Of a DNA stretch of 64,000 nt, positions 25,301 to 34,840 are shown one piece after another. The translations under genes and the position numbers were made by a program. The notes beneath the pieces were generated by a model. That model was given only the letters and a program-made list of their open reading frames with translations, did no database searches and was not told the origin of the DNA. Origin of the DNA: Phalacrocorax aristotelis (Eukaryota > Chordata > Aves > Suliformes > Phalacrocoracidae). The DNA is taken from NCBI RefSeq assembly GCF_949628215.1, contig NC_134282.1:8678223-8742222 (forward strand). The letters run 5' to 3'. Numbering within the stretch: position 1 is the first letter of the stretch; each line of letters starts with the position of its first letter.

Positions 25301-25986
25301 CTACAAATTTGAAATTTGAACCGAGTGCCAGGGACCAAACAGCGACTGATTTAGCACTACTGAAGTGCTAACTCATGTGCTGTTTCTAACCTTTTCTCAG
25401 GCCAAATTTCATTGGCAGGAGCCAGCACAACAGTACTGGTGACATGGCATGTGGTTTAAATAAACCCTGAGCCAGCTTCTGCTGCAAGTGTGCCTGTGTG
25501 TGCACGCACATCTCAGGGTGGGGAAGATAAGAGAGAAGAGGTGATTTATTCTCATTTGCTCTAAGTGGCAGAGATTAGTGTCAAGTCAGTACAACGGAAC
25601 AGTACATCAAGCGCATTTGTCAACCACCAAATATTGTTGCAAACATGAACAACATGCTTCTCTGGCATATTATATCTGTATTATGCAGATAGAGAAACCT
25701 ATCCAAGATAAAAAAAAAAAAAAAAAGGCAGCTTTTGAACAAGGCTTCAGGCAAGATTACTTGTGTTTGAATCTAAGGACTGCTTAAGACTTTAAACTTA
25801 CGGTAGTGCAGCAAACAGAAAACAGACAATGGAAATCAGTCCTATGACAACGCTCCAATACTCCCACGCATTCTCAACACATTCTTCTAGGAGATGCCAA
25901 ATCCATGGTGTTCCATTTATGCACAATCTCCTGTTCTCTATTGGGGAGATATTGAAGGCACGTGTATACAGCTGAGAAGCCATCAT
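19150..25986 (-). CDS. SLC66A1L: SLC66A1-like PQ-loop transporter, complete six-exon coding gene
   Basis: Joining six minus-strand segments (25,986-25,802; 24,565-24,436; 23,302-23,212; 21,461-21,337; 20,423-20,328; 19,374-19,150) gives 852 nt, 283 aa and a stop. Every junction is GT/AG and every phase agrees. The protein aligns along its length with SLC66A1 (PQLC2), a seven-helix lysosomal exporter of cationic amino acids of about 290 aa. Hallmarks are WIWHLLEEC near residue 28, a first PQ motif at 62-63 followed by VDQALSLGFLLCW, a second PQ at 204-205 followed by RRSTEGTSY, and HHLPWLLGS near 254. Predicted helices lie at about 44-62, 76-98, 104-126, 143-164, 182-203, 218-239 and 256-278. 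NIS and NGT glycosylation sequons lie at residues 12 and 24. Head-to-head position with VEPH1 favours the SLC66A1L paralogue over SLC66A1. The C-terminus lacks the acidic dileucine tail known in SLC66A1. Cargo and location are inferred from the family. Confidence 0.9.
19375..20327 (-). other. SLC66A1L intron 5
   Basis: The intron contains a 25-base T-run followed by short GT and C runs (19,803-19,859). It also holds an exon-like segment at about 19,637-19,722 (minus) that has an acceptor and a weak donor but hits a stop in the required frame. Nothing else is recognised. Confidence 0.7.
19803..19859. repeat. Poly-T / GT / poly-C low-complexity tract
   Basis: Twenty-five consecutive T are followed by a GT-rich stretch and then eight C. 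On the minus strand (the sense of the host gene) this is a long A-run, consistent with a simple-repeat expansion or the tail of an unrecognisable old retroelement. Confidence 0.85.
20328..20423 (-). CDS. SLC66A1L: SLC66A1L coding exon 5 (second PQ motif)
   Basis: A 96-nt phase-0 exon follows a TTTTTCAG acceptor and ends at AAT|GTAAGT. It encodes a fifth hydrophobic segment (GFICGYISCVFYLGSRF) followed by PQLYKN, the second Pro-Gln motif of the family (residues 204-205). Confidence 0.9.
20424..21336 (-). other. SLC66A1L intron 4
   Basis: Unique-looking AT-rich intronic sequence; I see no exon, repeat or RNA gene in it. Confidence 0.7.
21337..21461 (-). CDS. SLC66A1L: SLC66A1L coding exon 4 (fourth membrane segment)
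   Basis: A 125-nt exon lies between a CATTCTAG acceptor and an AAT|GTAAGT donor. It encodes residues 136-177, with the hydrophobic stretch FCITWIMVCIALCVILPC. This is the least conserved part of the family, so assignment rests mainly on splice sites, phase and order. Confidence 0.78.
21462..23211 (-). other. SLC66A1L intron 3
   Basis: Unique-looking intronic sequence with short open frames only; none carries family similarity. Confidence 0.7.
23212..23302 (-). CDS. SLC66A1L: SLC66A1L coding exon 3 (third membrane segment)
   Basis: A 91-nt exon lies between a CTTTCAG acceptor and an AAT|GTAAGT donor. It encodes IVTAIFYVNMDIIMISQFVYY and a basic loop, corresponding to the third helix of SLC66A1. 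It starts in phase 0 and ends in phase 1. Confidence 0.88.
23303..24435 (-). other. SLC66A1L intron 2
   Basis: Intronic sequence with an A-rich patch near 24,008-24,030. Nothing else is recognised. Confidence 0.7.
24436..24565 (-). CDS. SLC66A1L: SLC66A1L coding exon 2 (first PQ-loop repeat, residues 62-105)
   Basis: The acceptor is TTTGTGCCAG and the donor CAG|GTAATT. The first base completes Pro62 and Gln63 follows, so the PQ motif spans the junction. The exon then encodes VDQALSLGFLLCW and a second membrane segment ending LTNQLPIQ, the strongest family match in the gene. It is 130 nt and ends in phase 0. Confidence 0.93.
24566..25801 (-). other. SLC66A1L intron 1 (between coding exons)
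   Basis: Intronic sequence containing an 18-base A-run at about 25,710-25,727. No other feature is seen. Confidence 0.7.
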
Positions 25987-26147
25987 TCTTGGACCGAGAT
26001 TCAATTTCAGAAGTTTATTTCTGCCTCCATTTTTACTCCATGCAAATCTGCAAATCCGTTTACCAATGCTGAATATCCTCTGTGAAACGACCTCTGCATC
26101 CAGACGGATGCTTGATATCACGGTTATTTCCAATCTCATAAACGAAC
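25802..26147 (-). CDS. SLC66A1L: SLC66A1L first coding exon (5' UTR plus residues 1-61)
   Basis: The acceptor is TTTGGCAG at 26,149-26,148, and the donor CC|GTAAGT begins at 25,801. I place translation at the paired ATGs at 25,986/25,983, because family similarity begins shortly after them (N-terminal loop with NIS and NGT sequons, then WIW). The frame is open all the way back to the acceptor and contains an earlier in-frame ATG at 26,139-26,137, which would add 51 residues with no resemblance to the family. The exon ends in phase 2, splitting the proline codon of the first PQ motif. Confidence 0.85.
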
Positions 26148-28098
26148 CTGCCAAATTCAAAGAAATAAATATAGCCAGTGTGAATAAGGCATTAACTGTA
26201 CAATGCCTGCTTGTATTTATTGCTTACAGAAGAGAAGTTAGACTTCCAGGAAAGAAAAATAAGTTGCAGTCCATCGCATTTACTAGCTCTTGACAAACAC
26301 GCAACATTCCAGATTTATATCACAACCGCATTTTAGTCTGAGGTTGTGTTAAACTGAGACTGCCAGTTACACTGGGTGCCAGCAATCTGCTACAGGGTAA
26401 ACCAAGCAATTTATCTGCACTTAAGACCAAAACTCTGATTTTCAGGTTCAACATTATGCCAATAAAGTAACAGTACTTTCTTTAATGGTGCTAGCCCAGA
26501 TTCTGAACACTCTACTCACACTCACAAACATAAATACAATGCCATTTTCTATACAACTGATTTCTGGGTAATGTTATGAAAAAGAGGTCACTTGACTCAG
26601 ATTCCAGATGAGGTCTCAGCTCTCCTTGAATCTAGCTAGCCCATCCCACTAACTAGTGATTCAACATAGTGTCAAACAGTTTGCATTATTTAATTCTCCA
26701 GAGGAAAGACAGAAAGCATAAGAAACTTGCAGAAGACGAACGTAGGGTACTCCTGCCCCCAAAATGAAACATCATAGTACAATATGGCTTAAATTTTGAA
26801 GGAAGGGAGGGTTAGGTTTAACCTTTAAAAATATCTTCTTGATCCAATTATAATAAATCTGGATATTTTTTGTTCCTGCTGAAATACACATCCTATTTGA
26901 AATTTTAATATTTACTTAGAAGGCTAACAATTACAAAATTGAAGAAAATTTTAACAGAAATGCAGAACCGTCTATTACTATTCCTTGAAGCTTCCTGCTG
27001 ACAAAAACCAGCTGATATCCTACTCATTCTGGATGATAATTTAAGTCCTCAGAAGTTTAATAATTCTTCATACAAGAGAGTCTAAAATCAACTAGCTATG
27101 AAGGAAAAAAGCCAGAGCAAACGCACTGTTTAAAAAAGAAAAACCCAACAAAATAAGGACTATGCTAGTAGGTTCACCTGCTTAGGATATAAAGCCAGAT
27201 GTAGAACCAGTAATAAGACAGACGGTGAAAAATTCTAGGACCTTTTGGAAGATCTCGGATGCACAGCAAATTCAGGAGACAGGAAGAAGTAATACTGAGG
27301 TGTAAGTGCATCCCTCTAGAAGTTAATAAAGTTATGCAGCATCTCACAGACAACAGTCACCAAAGGCCTGATGTTCGTGGCTGGGATTTTTGGTGTTATT
27401 CGCTCCACACACACGGGGACAGGGCTTGGGAGGGCTGACAATATACCCTTTCTGCAATGTAACAGGTTGGAGCCACCCTCGTTATGCTTCAAACTACTTT
27501 CAAATCTTGATAAAAGTCTCACAAAGTTTGTTTTCATAGAGCATCATTCACTGTAAAGCTAGGACTCACTTTTCTAGTTGTCAAGAAACTTGTTTTTTCT
27601 TCTCATGAGGCTTCAGGTATCTGTGGCGTTAAATGCTGGAACAAGTTTTCTGCAGAAACCGGCTACCTCTCAAGAGAACTGTTGTCATGGGACCTAAACC
27701 AATTAAACGATAAACAATAATCATGTATTCACGCACTGAGAGTTCACCTTAACCTATTAGATATAGTCATCTTATTCAGCTTATACTGGTGAAGTTATTA
27801 GACTTTGTAGCCATCTTTGAGAATAATTTTTGAAGTTAAAAGAAGTTGTGAGTAATGTTTCAAGTAAGCTTTCCTGTTCTGGTACTCTGTGGCTGAGCGG
27901 GGTTTTACCACCCACTAAAAAAGGGAAAACATCAAAGCACACATACTGCTTCGGGGGCAGGTTTTAGGCATGAACTTTCACCCACTCATAAACATTGTAA
28001 ACAAAAAACTTATATAATTTATTAAGCTTCATCCTGAAAATGCCCATTTCAAGATAAGCAAAATATGTCAGATTAAAAAAAAAAAGAAAAAAGATTGT

Positions 28099-28164
28099 AC
28101 ATGGTATTTTAAAACCATGCCTGAAAAATTAGGTTTAACATGGTATTTAAAACCATGTCTGAAT
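28099..28164. repeat. Tandem pair of small palindromes
   Basis: Two copies about 39 bases apart each contain CATGGT, a short AT spacer and ACCATG, so each can form a small hairpin. The copies differ by one deletion and a few substitutions. Confidence 0.75.
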
Positions 28165-29652
28165 ATCATAACTGCAGTTGGACTCACGCATGCAAAAGTT
28201 CTCTTGTAAGATCAAGGACTATGTGGTAGCAAGTCTAAACAAGGCAATTCAGACTCAACCACCTGATCTTATGCTATACCCTGCTCCAAAACCCTGCAGC
28301 TATTATAGAAAACCAAACAGTTTAAAAAGTGGTAGGAATTAGACAGGCCACTTACACTTCCCAGATGACTGAAGACTTGAGCTCTGGCCTCCTGCCACAC
28401 AACACACTTAGCACATTTACAGCATGTGGGTATTCATGGGTTGTTATTACTTACCATCTATGCAGCAGAATAATGTCCCTGCTGCCAGTCCTTGTGACTG
28501 TAGTTTTAATCTTACAATAACTGCTATTTCTCTTAGATCCTCAGCAAAATGCTCTGTCTGAGCCCTATCACCAAACCCAACAATTCCACCAGCGGCTAGC
28601 ACAACCAGATGCTGTCAACTTAACATATCGGCCACAAAACCTGAACTCCTCCTGCCATTGCTGGGAAGGTGAAAGGCAATGGTGTCACTGTTTGATCTTC
28701 GGTGATTTTCACACCTGGGCTGGGTGTGCCACATTAGGATATACCTTTCACCAAATAATCTACGCTTTCTGACACTGAACTATAACTATGTTTTCAGCTC
28801 AAAAGAATAATGGTGTTTGAGCTTGACCAGTCCAGATGGTTTCCTCCCCAGATATATAAGTCTTGCATTGAAATTTTTCCTCAGCATTTAAAATAAAGCT
28901 TTTACTTTTCCACTGTTGCATTAAATGCTTTCCACCTGAAAACAGGATAAGAAGATTGCTATGACATTTCTTTTCTTCCTACAGTATTTAAGCTGTCAAT
29001 GATGAGAAAAGAAAATAATATTAAACAGTGATTTATGTTCCTTTAACAATTCCTCGCCTGTAACCTCATATTCTTTCTTAGATTACTACCCAAATACTAG
29101 TTGTTACCATTTGGAAAAACTACAGTAAATGTATTATTTTCACAAAACAGTTACCTTGAAGCCTTGATATCATACCTTTCTAAAAGGGTTTAGTATTCTT
29201 CTAGCTAGAAATAAAACCGTTCTGGTTAAGATATTTAGTAACAAGGAATCAGTAGCTCCAGACTCCTCTTTGGACACTCTTTTTCTTATTTTAATCCCTT
29301 ATTCTGGAGTGAAAATGTGCAAACAGAAATAGTAAATGGTTTAAAAGTGAAATCCACTTCATTAAGAATTGCTTCACAGTGCAGATGAGGAAAAGCAAGC
29401 CTTTGCTGGAACTTGGGTGACTTGCCACAGATTCTCTGCCTCTCCAGTTGCCAAGCTGCCATGAACACCCAGGTGTTCTGGCTGCTGCATGTTCCCGGAC
29501 ATCAAGTAACCAGCCACCGCTAGTAATGTGTAAAGATGTCAGGCATGTGTGTTTGGCAGATTTGCAAGTTCTCCAAATAGCAGCTAGTAACAGCTGGAAA
29601 TACAAAAGGATGCTCAGTTGTACAGTATTTATAATTTAATTACTCCTCGGGA

Positions 29653-29683
29653 AAAGAAAAAAAAAAAGAAAAAAAAAAAGAAG
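29653..29683. repeat. A-rich simple repeat
   Basis: Two runs of eleven A, separated and flanked by G-containing interruptions. Low complexity, no other role visible. Confidence 0.8.
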
Positions 29684-29879
29684 TGGAGCTGAGCTAAGGA
29701 GTAATTCAGGGTTTCTGAAACACCTCCTAATATTAACCTGGTCATCATACTGTGTCTCCAGCTACTCTCTAAGCACAAGCCCGACTGCGAGTGCAGGCTC
29801 TGAATTCAGAGCTGATGATAAAGCACGATGAAATTTTACCTGGAAACCAAGCCCGGTTCTGACAGAACACTTCCAGCTT

Positions 29880-30780
29880 AGCTTATTTTAAAAAAACCCA
29901 CCCCTAAGGAAGGGCCTTTCCCGGGGCGAGCCCGGCAGGCGCCCTGGCCCCGGCGAGCGCCATCCCTGCCGGGAGGCGGGCCCAAGGGGCGGCTGCAGCC
30001 TTCACGGCAGCCTGCGAACCCCGCCGGGCCTGGCCCCCGCACCCCGGGCGGTGACAGCACCTGCCCGCCACAGAAACGGGAACGGGGGAGGCAACGTTAA
30101 AGGAATAATAATTAAGGCTGGCTTTAGGAGAGGGCAGCGGCTCTCTGGTTCCACGCAGGCGGCAAAGCGTGCTCGGCAGCGAGCGGGCTGTCGAGGGCCG
30201 CGGCACCAGCTGGGGCCTGGCTGCGGAGGCGAACACACGCGCCGGAGCGGGGCAGGCACCGACCTGGCGAGAGCTGCTGCTGCTCCGGGGATCCGGCGGG
30301 CCCGCGCGGCGCCGCACGCCGCACACCTCGCCCCGCGCCGCCGCCGCCACCGGAGGGCGGTTTCGCCGCACCGAAGAGCCCTGCGCACGGCGGCCACCAC
30401 CCGCCGGAGGGCGTCGGGGGAACCCCCGCAGCCTCCGGGAGCCCGCCGCGCCCGCAGCCGCCCCCCTCCCCGCAGCGCGGCGGGGAGACGAGAGGGAGGG
30501 AGAGAGGGCCGGGCCGCTCCACCCCTCCTCTTCCTCCCCTTCCCTCGGCAGGCCCGCGCCGCGCCCGGCACCGCCATCAGCCGCCGCAGCGGCGGGGCCG
30601 GGGCGCCCTCTGTGGGCGGGCGGGCGGCGGAGCCGCGCTCACGGCCGGGCCCCCTCGCCTCAGCCCAGGCCGCGCTGCGCAGCTGCCTGCCGCCGGCGAG
30701 TGGGAGCGGCAGCCTCGAGGCTGAGGCCGAGGTCGCCCCCAGGATGAATTTCCATGGAGGAGTCTGAGGCTGAAGAGGCA
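29880..30780. promoter_or_regulatory. CpG island, presumed bidirectional promoter of SLC66A1L and VEPH1
   Basis: This is an abrupt block of very GC-rich, CpG-dense DNA, the only one in the window. It lies between the 5' end of the minus-strand SLC66A1L and the 5' side of plus-strand VEPH1. Long open frames on both strands (up to 272 codons) are explained by the scarcity of A+T-rich stop codons and not by coding. Plausible first-exon donors are CCAG|GTAAAA on the minus strand at 29,839 and GCT|GTGAGA on the plus strand at 30,827. Exact start sites cannot be read from sequence. Confidence 0.75.
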
Positions 30781-30826
30781 GCGGCGCTTCGAGTTGCAAG
30801 GAGCAAATATCCACAGGCATACTGCT

Positions 30827-30832
30827 GTGAGA
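30827..30832 (+). promoter_or_regulatory. Candidate splice donor of VEPH1 non-coding exon 1
   Basis: GTGAGA on the plus strand, at the downstream edge of the CpG island. No better GTRAGT-type plus-strand donor stands out inside the island. This is inference from position only. Confidence 0.25.
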
Positions 30833-30898
30833 AATCTTGGTTATCCTTCTTGAGCCTTTCAGGTGGAAGGCTCAGCCCTGTGCAGAGGAAGGCACCTG

Positions 30899-31463
30899 AA
30901 TAATAGAATCATTAAGGTTGGAAAAGACCTCTAAGATCATCAAGTCCAACCACCAACCCAACACCCCTGTGTTTTCTGAACCATGTTCTTAAATGCCACG
31001 TCTACACATGTTTTGAACACCCCCAGGGATGGTGACTCCACCACCTCTCTGGGCAGCCTGTTCGAGAGCCTGACCACTCTTTCAGTGAAGTGATATTTCC
31101 TAACATCCAATCTAAACCTCCCCTGACGCAGCTTGAGGCCATTTCCTCTCGTCCTATCACTAGTGACTTGGGAGAAGAGACCAACACCGACCTCACTACA
31201 GCCTCCTTTCGGGTAGTTGTAGAGAGCGAGGTGGTCTCCCCTCAGCTTCCTCTTCTCCAGGCTAAACCACCCCAGTTCCCTCAGCTGCTCCTCATCACAC
31301 TTGTTCTGCAGACCCTTCCCCAGCTCCGTTGCCCTTCTCTGGACACGCTCCGGCACCTCAATGCCCTTCTTCTACTGAGGGGCCCAAACCTGAGCCCAGC
31401 ATTCGAGGTGGGGCCTCACCAGTGCCGAGCACAGGGGCACCGTCACTGCCCTGCTCCTGCTGG
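30899..31463 (-). mobile_element. CR1 LINE fragment, 3' end (minus orientation)
   Basis: Read on the minus strand this ends with the CR1 hallmark: a gene-tail remnant, then GGTTGGACTTGATGATCTTA, then CCAACC and an ATTCTAT-type terminus at 30,899. Upstream it encodes the C-terminal part of the CR1 reverse-transcriptase protein ([36 protein letters not shown]). The frame is still open for about 138 codons, so the copy is moderately young. It is 5'-truncated like nearly all CR1 copies and sits immediately beside the CpG island. Confidence 0.95.
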
Positions 31464-34404
31464 AAGTGGTGCTTATGCTGACAAGATGCAAACAACTGTT
31501 ATTTTTGAAGACCTAGGCAGTTATGTCAGCAGTGCTGCCGCTCTTTTATACAAAAATGTGGCTTTCAGGCCTGTCTAGTGTACATATCAGAGCAGCCATC
31601 GGGAGAAATGGCGAAGCAAGGTTTTGCATGAAGAGGCCCCTGGCCATTCAGTTACCACAGGGGTGAAGCCAATGTGCCCTTTGCAAACCCAGCCTCTGCT
31701 CTAGATGCCTGAAACATGGTGACCAAACACCATGGTGACCTTTCCACTGTGGCAGTAGTGCCGGCTTGCTGAGCCTTGGCAGCTCTTAAATGCCGCCGTT
31801 TAATTTGATATGTAATGACAGTTAGTGATCCATGATACAAAGAAGTATAGAGAACAGTCCTGGGATCTTTGTAGCATACATACTTTTGGACATGAATATT
31901 TTAAAATATTTTGATAGGAAAGGGTGTTGTATAATTTACTGAATTTTTAATATAATTTTACATTTTATTCTCATATAGGCTCATCAGTTCTCTAGTTACT
32001 GCAGCCTAGCTAATTAACACAGGGCTGGGAGAATGATTAAAGGAAAGCTCTGGTATCTGCATTGTTCTAGTTTAATTGCTGCTCAAGCAATGATTCATTG
32101 TTGGTTTTGGCAGCTGAGCAGCATTTGTCTGGCACTGTGAAATTCCCTGTTTATGTCCATGAGACTCATCTGTTGTTGATGGGCAAAAGCATGCATATTT
32201 GTAAAATTTTTAGTAGCATACAGACTTGTGGAAGGAATGGGGTTTGTTATGTGCCTTACAATGTTTTGGTTGAGATGCTGAGGCAGTGCCTGTTGTTACA
32301 GAGCCTGCTAGCTGGAGTCTCCTCACCTGTGCAGGCAGAATCGGGTCTTATGTCTGGTGCAGCACCGGAGAAGAGGGGAGCAGGATGGAAGGAGCCACCC
32401 GCGCTGCAGGAGGGGCTGTACTGGCAGTAAGACTGCAGAGGACTCATTTCCTACGCCTCCCCACTGCCTAAAGAAAAGCCCTCTCGGTATAAGTAACCCA
32501 CACGGTACCTAACCCAGAATGGGTTGTGAACCTGAAGCATGCAAAGGCAGTAACTGGAGAGACTGTACAGGTGACTGGAGAGTATAAATTATCTGCAAGT
32601 GCTTCTCATAGCAATTTATGAAGACCAACACAACTTGAGCAAACTGGTAATGGAACCTGGAAAGTGTTTGTGCTCTGAGGGCTCTGATAGGCCTTGATGG
32701 CCCTGCCCGGCCTCACCTGGGGCCTCCACCCACACCTGCCCAGGGGTCCCAGTTCAGCTCAAGGTGAGTCCCTCGGTCCTGGGTGGGCCTCAGACTGAAG
32801 CTGTTAGCAGCTGGGCTCCTGGATGGACCCTTTGTGCAAGCACATTATAGCTTGCATCCAGCCCTGTTCCCTGTATGGGCTTTGGACCTATGTTGTAGCC
32901 TTGTCACCAGTCCTGTGTCTGTCCTTGTCTCCTTTTGCTCCTGGCTGGTCTCCCTGCGTGTATCTGGGACTTGGGTCTCTGCTTGACTCTCCTGGGACCG
33001 TTAGTGGCTGGTGTTCCCTGCACCCAGCTCTGCTGGCTGCGTTCAGAGCCTGAGAGGCTGAACCCTGCCGGCGAGGGCACTGCCTGTGCTGAGATGTCTC
33101 TCTGCTCATGGCTTACCTTGCTTTAGGACACAGAGTAAGGAGTTTTGAGTATTTTTATTTAAGTCAAAACCCCATATCACTAAATAGATGAGCGTAAGTA
33201 CACTGACAATTAGATATGATTTGTTGACCTCAAGTGAGTTAATATATTTAAAAATATATAACATTAATCACGAGGAAAAAGGAGTAAAGTAGCAATTTAT
33301 GTGTGGAAAAACACTGTAAATATACCTCCAAAATCCTTCCAGAGACTAGAAAACATTTTCAAAAACAGAGGTTGAAATGTATGGGTTTATCCAGGCCAGT
33401 TGCTGTCTCTGTTCCTGGAATGAACACATCTTCTGTGTCACAAACTGCATTTTATGACATCTGCTTTAAAAAAAAAAAGTGACTAAAGAGAGGATAATGT
33501 GGTGAAAGACAGCCAATTATTTCATAAATGTAAGCTACGTTAAAAAGTGGTGTACAACATTATATATTTATGGATACAATTTTGTTCTACTGTCACATAA
33601 CAAAATTAATAATACATTAGTCCAAGAACTTGTCATTAAGTGAATTTCTTTGTTGCCTTGCCATTAAAATAAAAAAAGTCCATGGTCTGTATATATGCAT
33701 GACATTAACTGTTTTCTGGGAGTATAATGTAGGGGAGGTGAAGGTACCATTGGACTGCAAATTTGAAGTAGATTTTATAATTTTTCAGGTGAAATAATGC
33801 TGATGAAATTCATCAGAGATTTGAAGACATTCAGGAAGGCTTCACAGGTTTTTTTCTGTCAATGAGATGTGATAAATGGAACTGATGTTGGATATTATTT
33901 AGACAAGAAAATGCTGTGCTTTTTTTACCTCTCTATTATCACCCTCTCTATTGTCAGAATATTATTATGGTAACCAGTAGGAAAGAGTTCCTTTGCAAGA
34001 GTAAATGAGAACATGGAATTGGAGAAGATTTATTTAAGCATCGGAAAACTTCCAGGTAAGGCTGACAGTTCTGTTTGATCAGTTTTAACTCTGGAATATC
34101 AATCCTTTTTCTCTTTTTAAGTCACTATATATTACAATACCAGTATCACACTTATGTCTTGTTGTAATGAGGTTGAGCCCAGTTGTGACAGCCATGACTT
34201 TTCTCTATAGTGCCTGCTTATATTGTTCTAAAGCCTGATACTCAAAAGTAGTGAATGAAAACATTTGAAAACAATGTGTGGAAAGCTGAACCAGCATGTA
34301 CAGAAGTTTATGGATACAGAGGTCTTTTGTTGGCTCATGAGCCAGCAATGTGCCCTTGCAGCAGAGGCAGACAACAGCACACCAGGACATACTGAAGTGA
34401 GTCC
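31464..34404 (+). other. Presumed VEPH1 intron 1, first segment
   Basis: No exon is recognised. A GC-rich, CpG-poor patch at about 32,640-33,120 interrupts AT-rich sequence and may be an old unclassified repeat. Confidence 0.6.
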
Positions 34405-34840
34405 CGCAAAGGTGATTAGGGGGTGGGAGCATCTGAGCATACAGAGGGAGAGCCTGAGAGAGCTGAGACTGCTTAGTCTGGAGAAGAGGAGGCTCAGGGA
34501 GATCTTGTCAATGTATATAAATACCTGATGGGGAGGAGTGAAGCAAGACTCCTCTCAGCAGTATCCAGTGACAGGACAGAGGGCAGTGCACACAAATAGA
34601 AATACAGGCAATTCCAGTTAAATGTAAGGAAAAACTGTTTTACTCGGGCAAGTCTAATGCTGGAACAGGTTGGCCGGAGGGCCTGTGTTCTCTCCATTCT
34701 TGGAGGTGTTCAAAGTCCAGCTGGAAGCGAGCCTGACCAACCTGCTCTGGCTCACCCTACTGTGAGCAGGGGGTTGGACTAGATGGTCACTGGAGGTGCC
34801 TTCCAATCTCAACCAGGCTGTGATTCTCTGACTCTGTGAA
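34405..34840 (+). mobile_element. CR1 LINE fragment, 3' end (plus orientation)
   Basis: The fragment contains CR1 C-terminal motifs in broken frames (GAGCATCT, CTTAGTCTGGAGAAGAGG, TATATAAATACCTGATGG, CTGGAACAGGTTG). It then has the conserved tail GGGTTGGACTAGATGG, CCTTCCAATCTCAACC and a short TGATTCT-type terminal repeat ending near 34,840. Substitutions and small deletions break the frame, so it is older than the copy at 30.9 kb. Confidence 0.93.

Larger units (their letters stand above)
26148..29839 (-). other. Presumed 5' intron of SLC66A1L
   Basis: The intron is bounded by the acceptor of the first coding exon and by a good minus-strand donor, CCAG|GTAAAA, at 29,839-29,838 just inside the CpG-island side. 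It holds a duplicated mini-palindrome at 28,099-28,164 and an A-rich tract at 29,653-29,683. No coding exon is seen. The donor assignment is inference; further non-coding exons may exist. Confidence 0.5.

Noticed and set aside
30002-30820. Open frames of 272 (minus) and 238 (plus) codons in the CpG island
   Set aside because: Very GC-rich DNA lacks stop codons. Several frames are open at once, the products are low-complexity Ala/Arg/Pro/Gly, and no family is recognisable.
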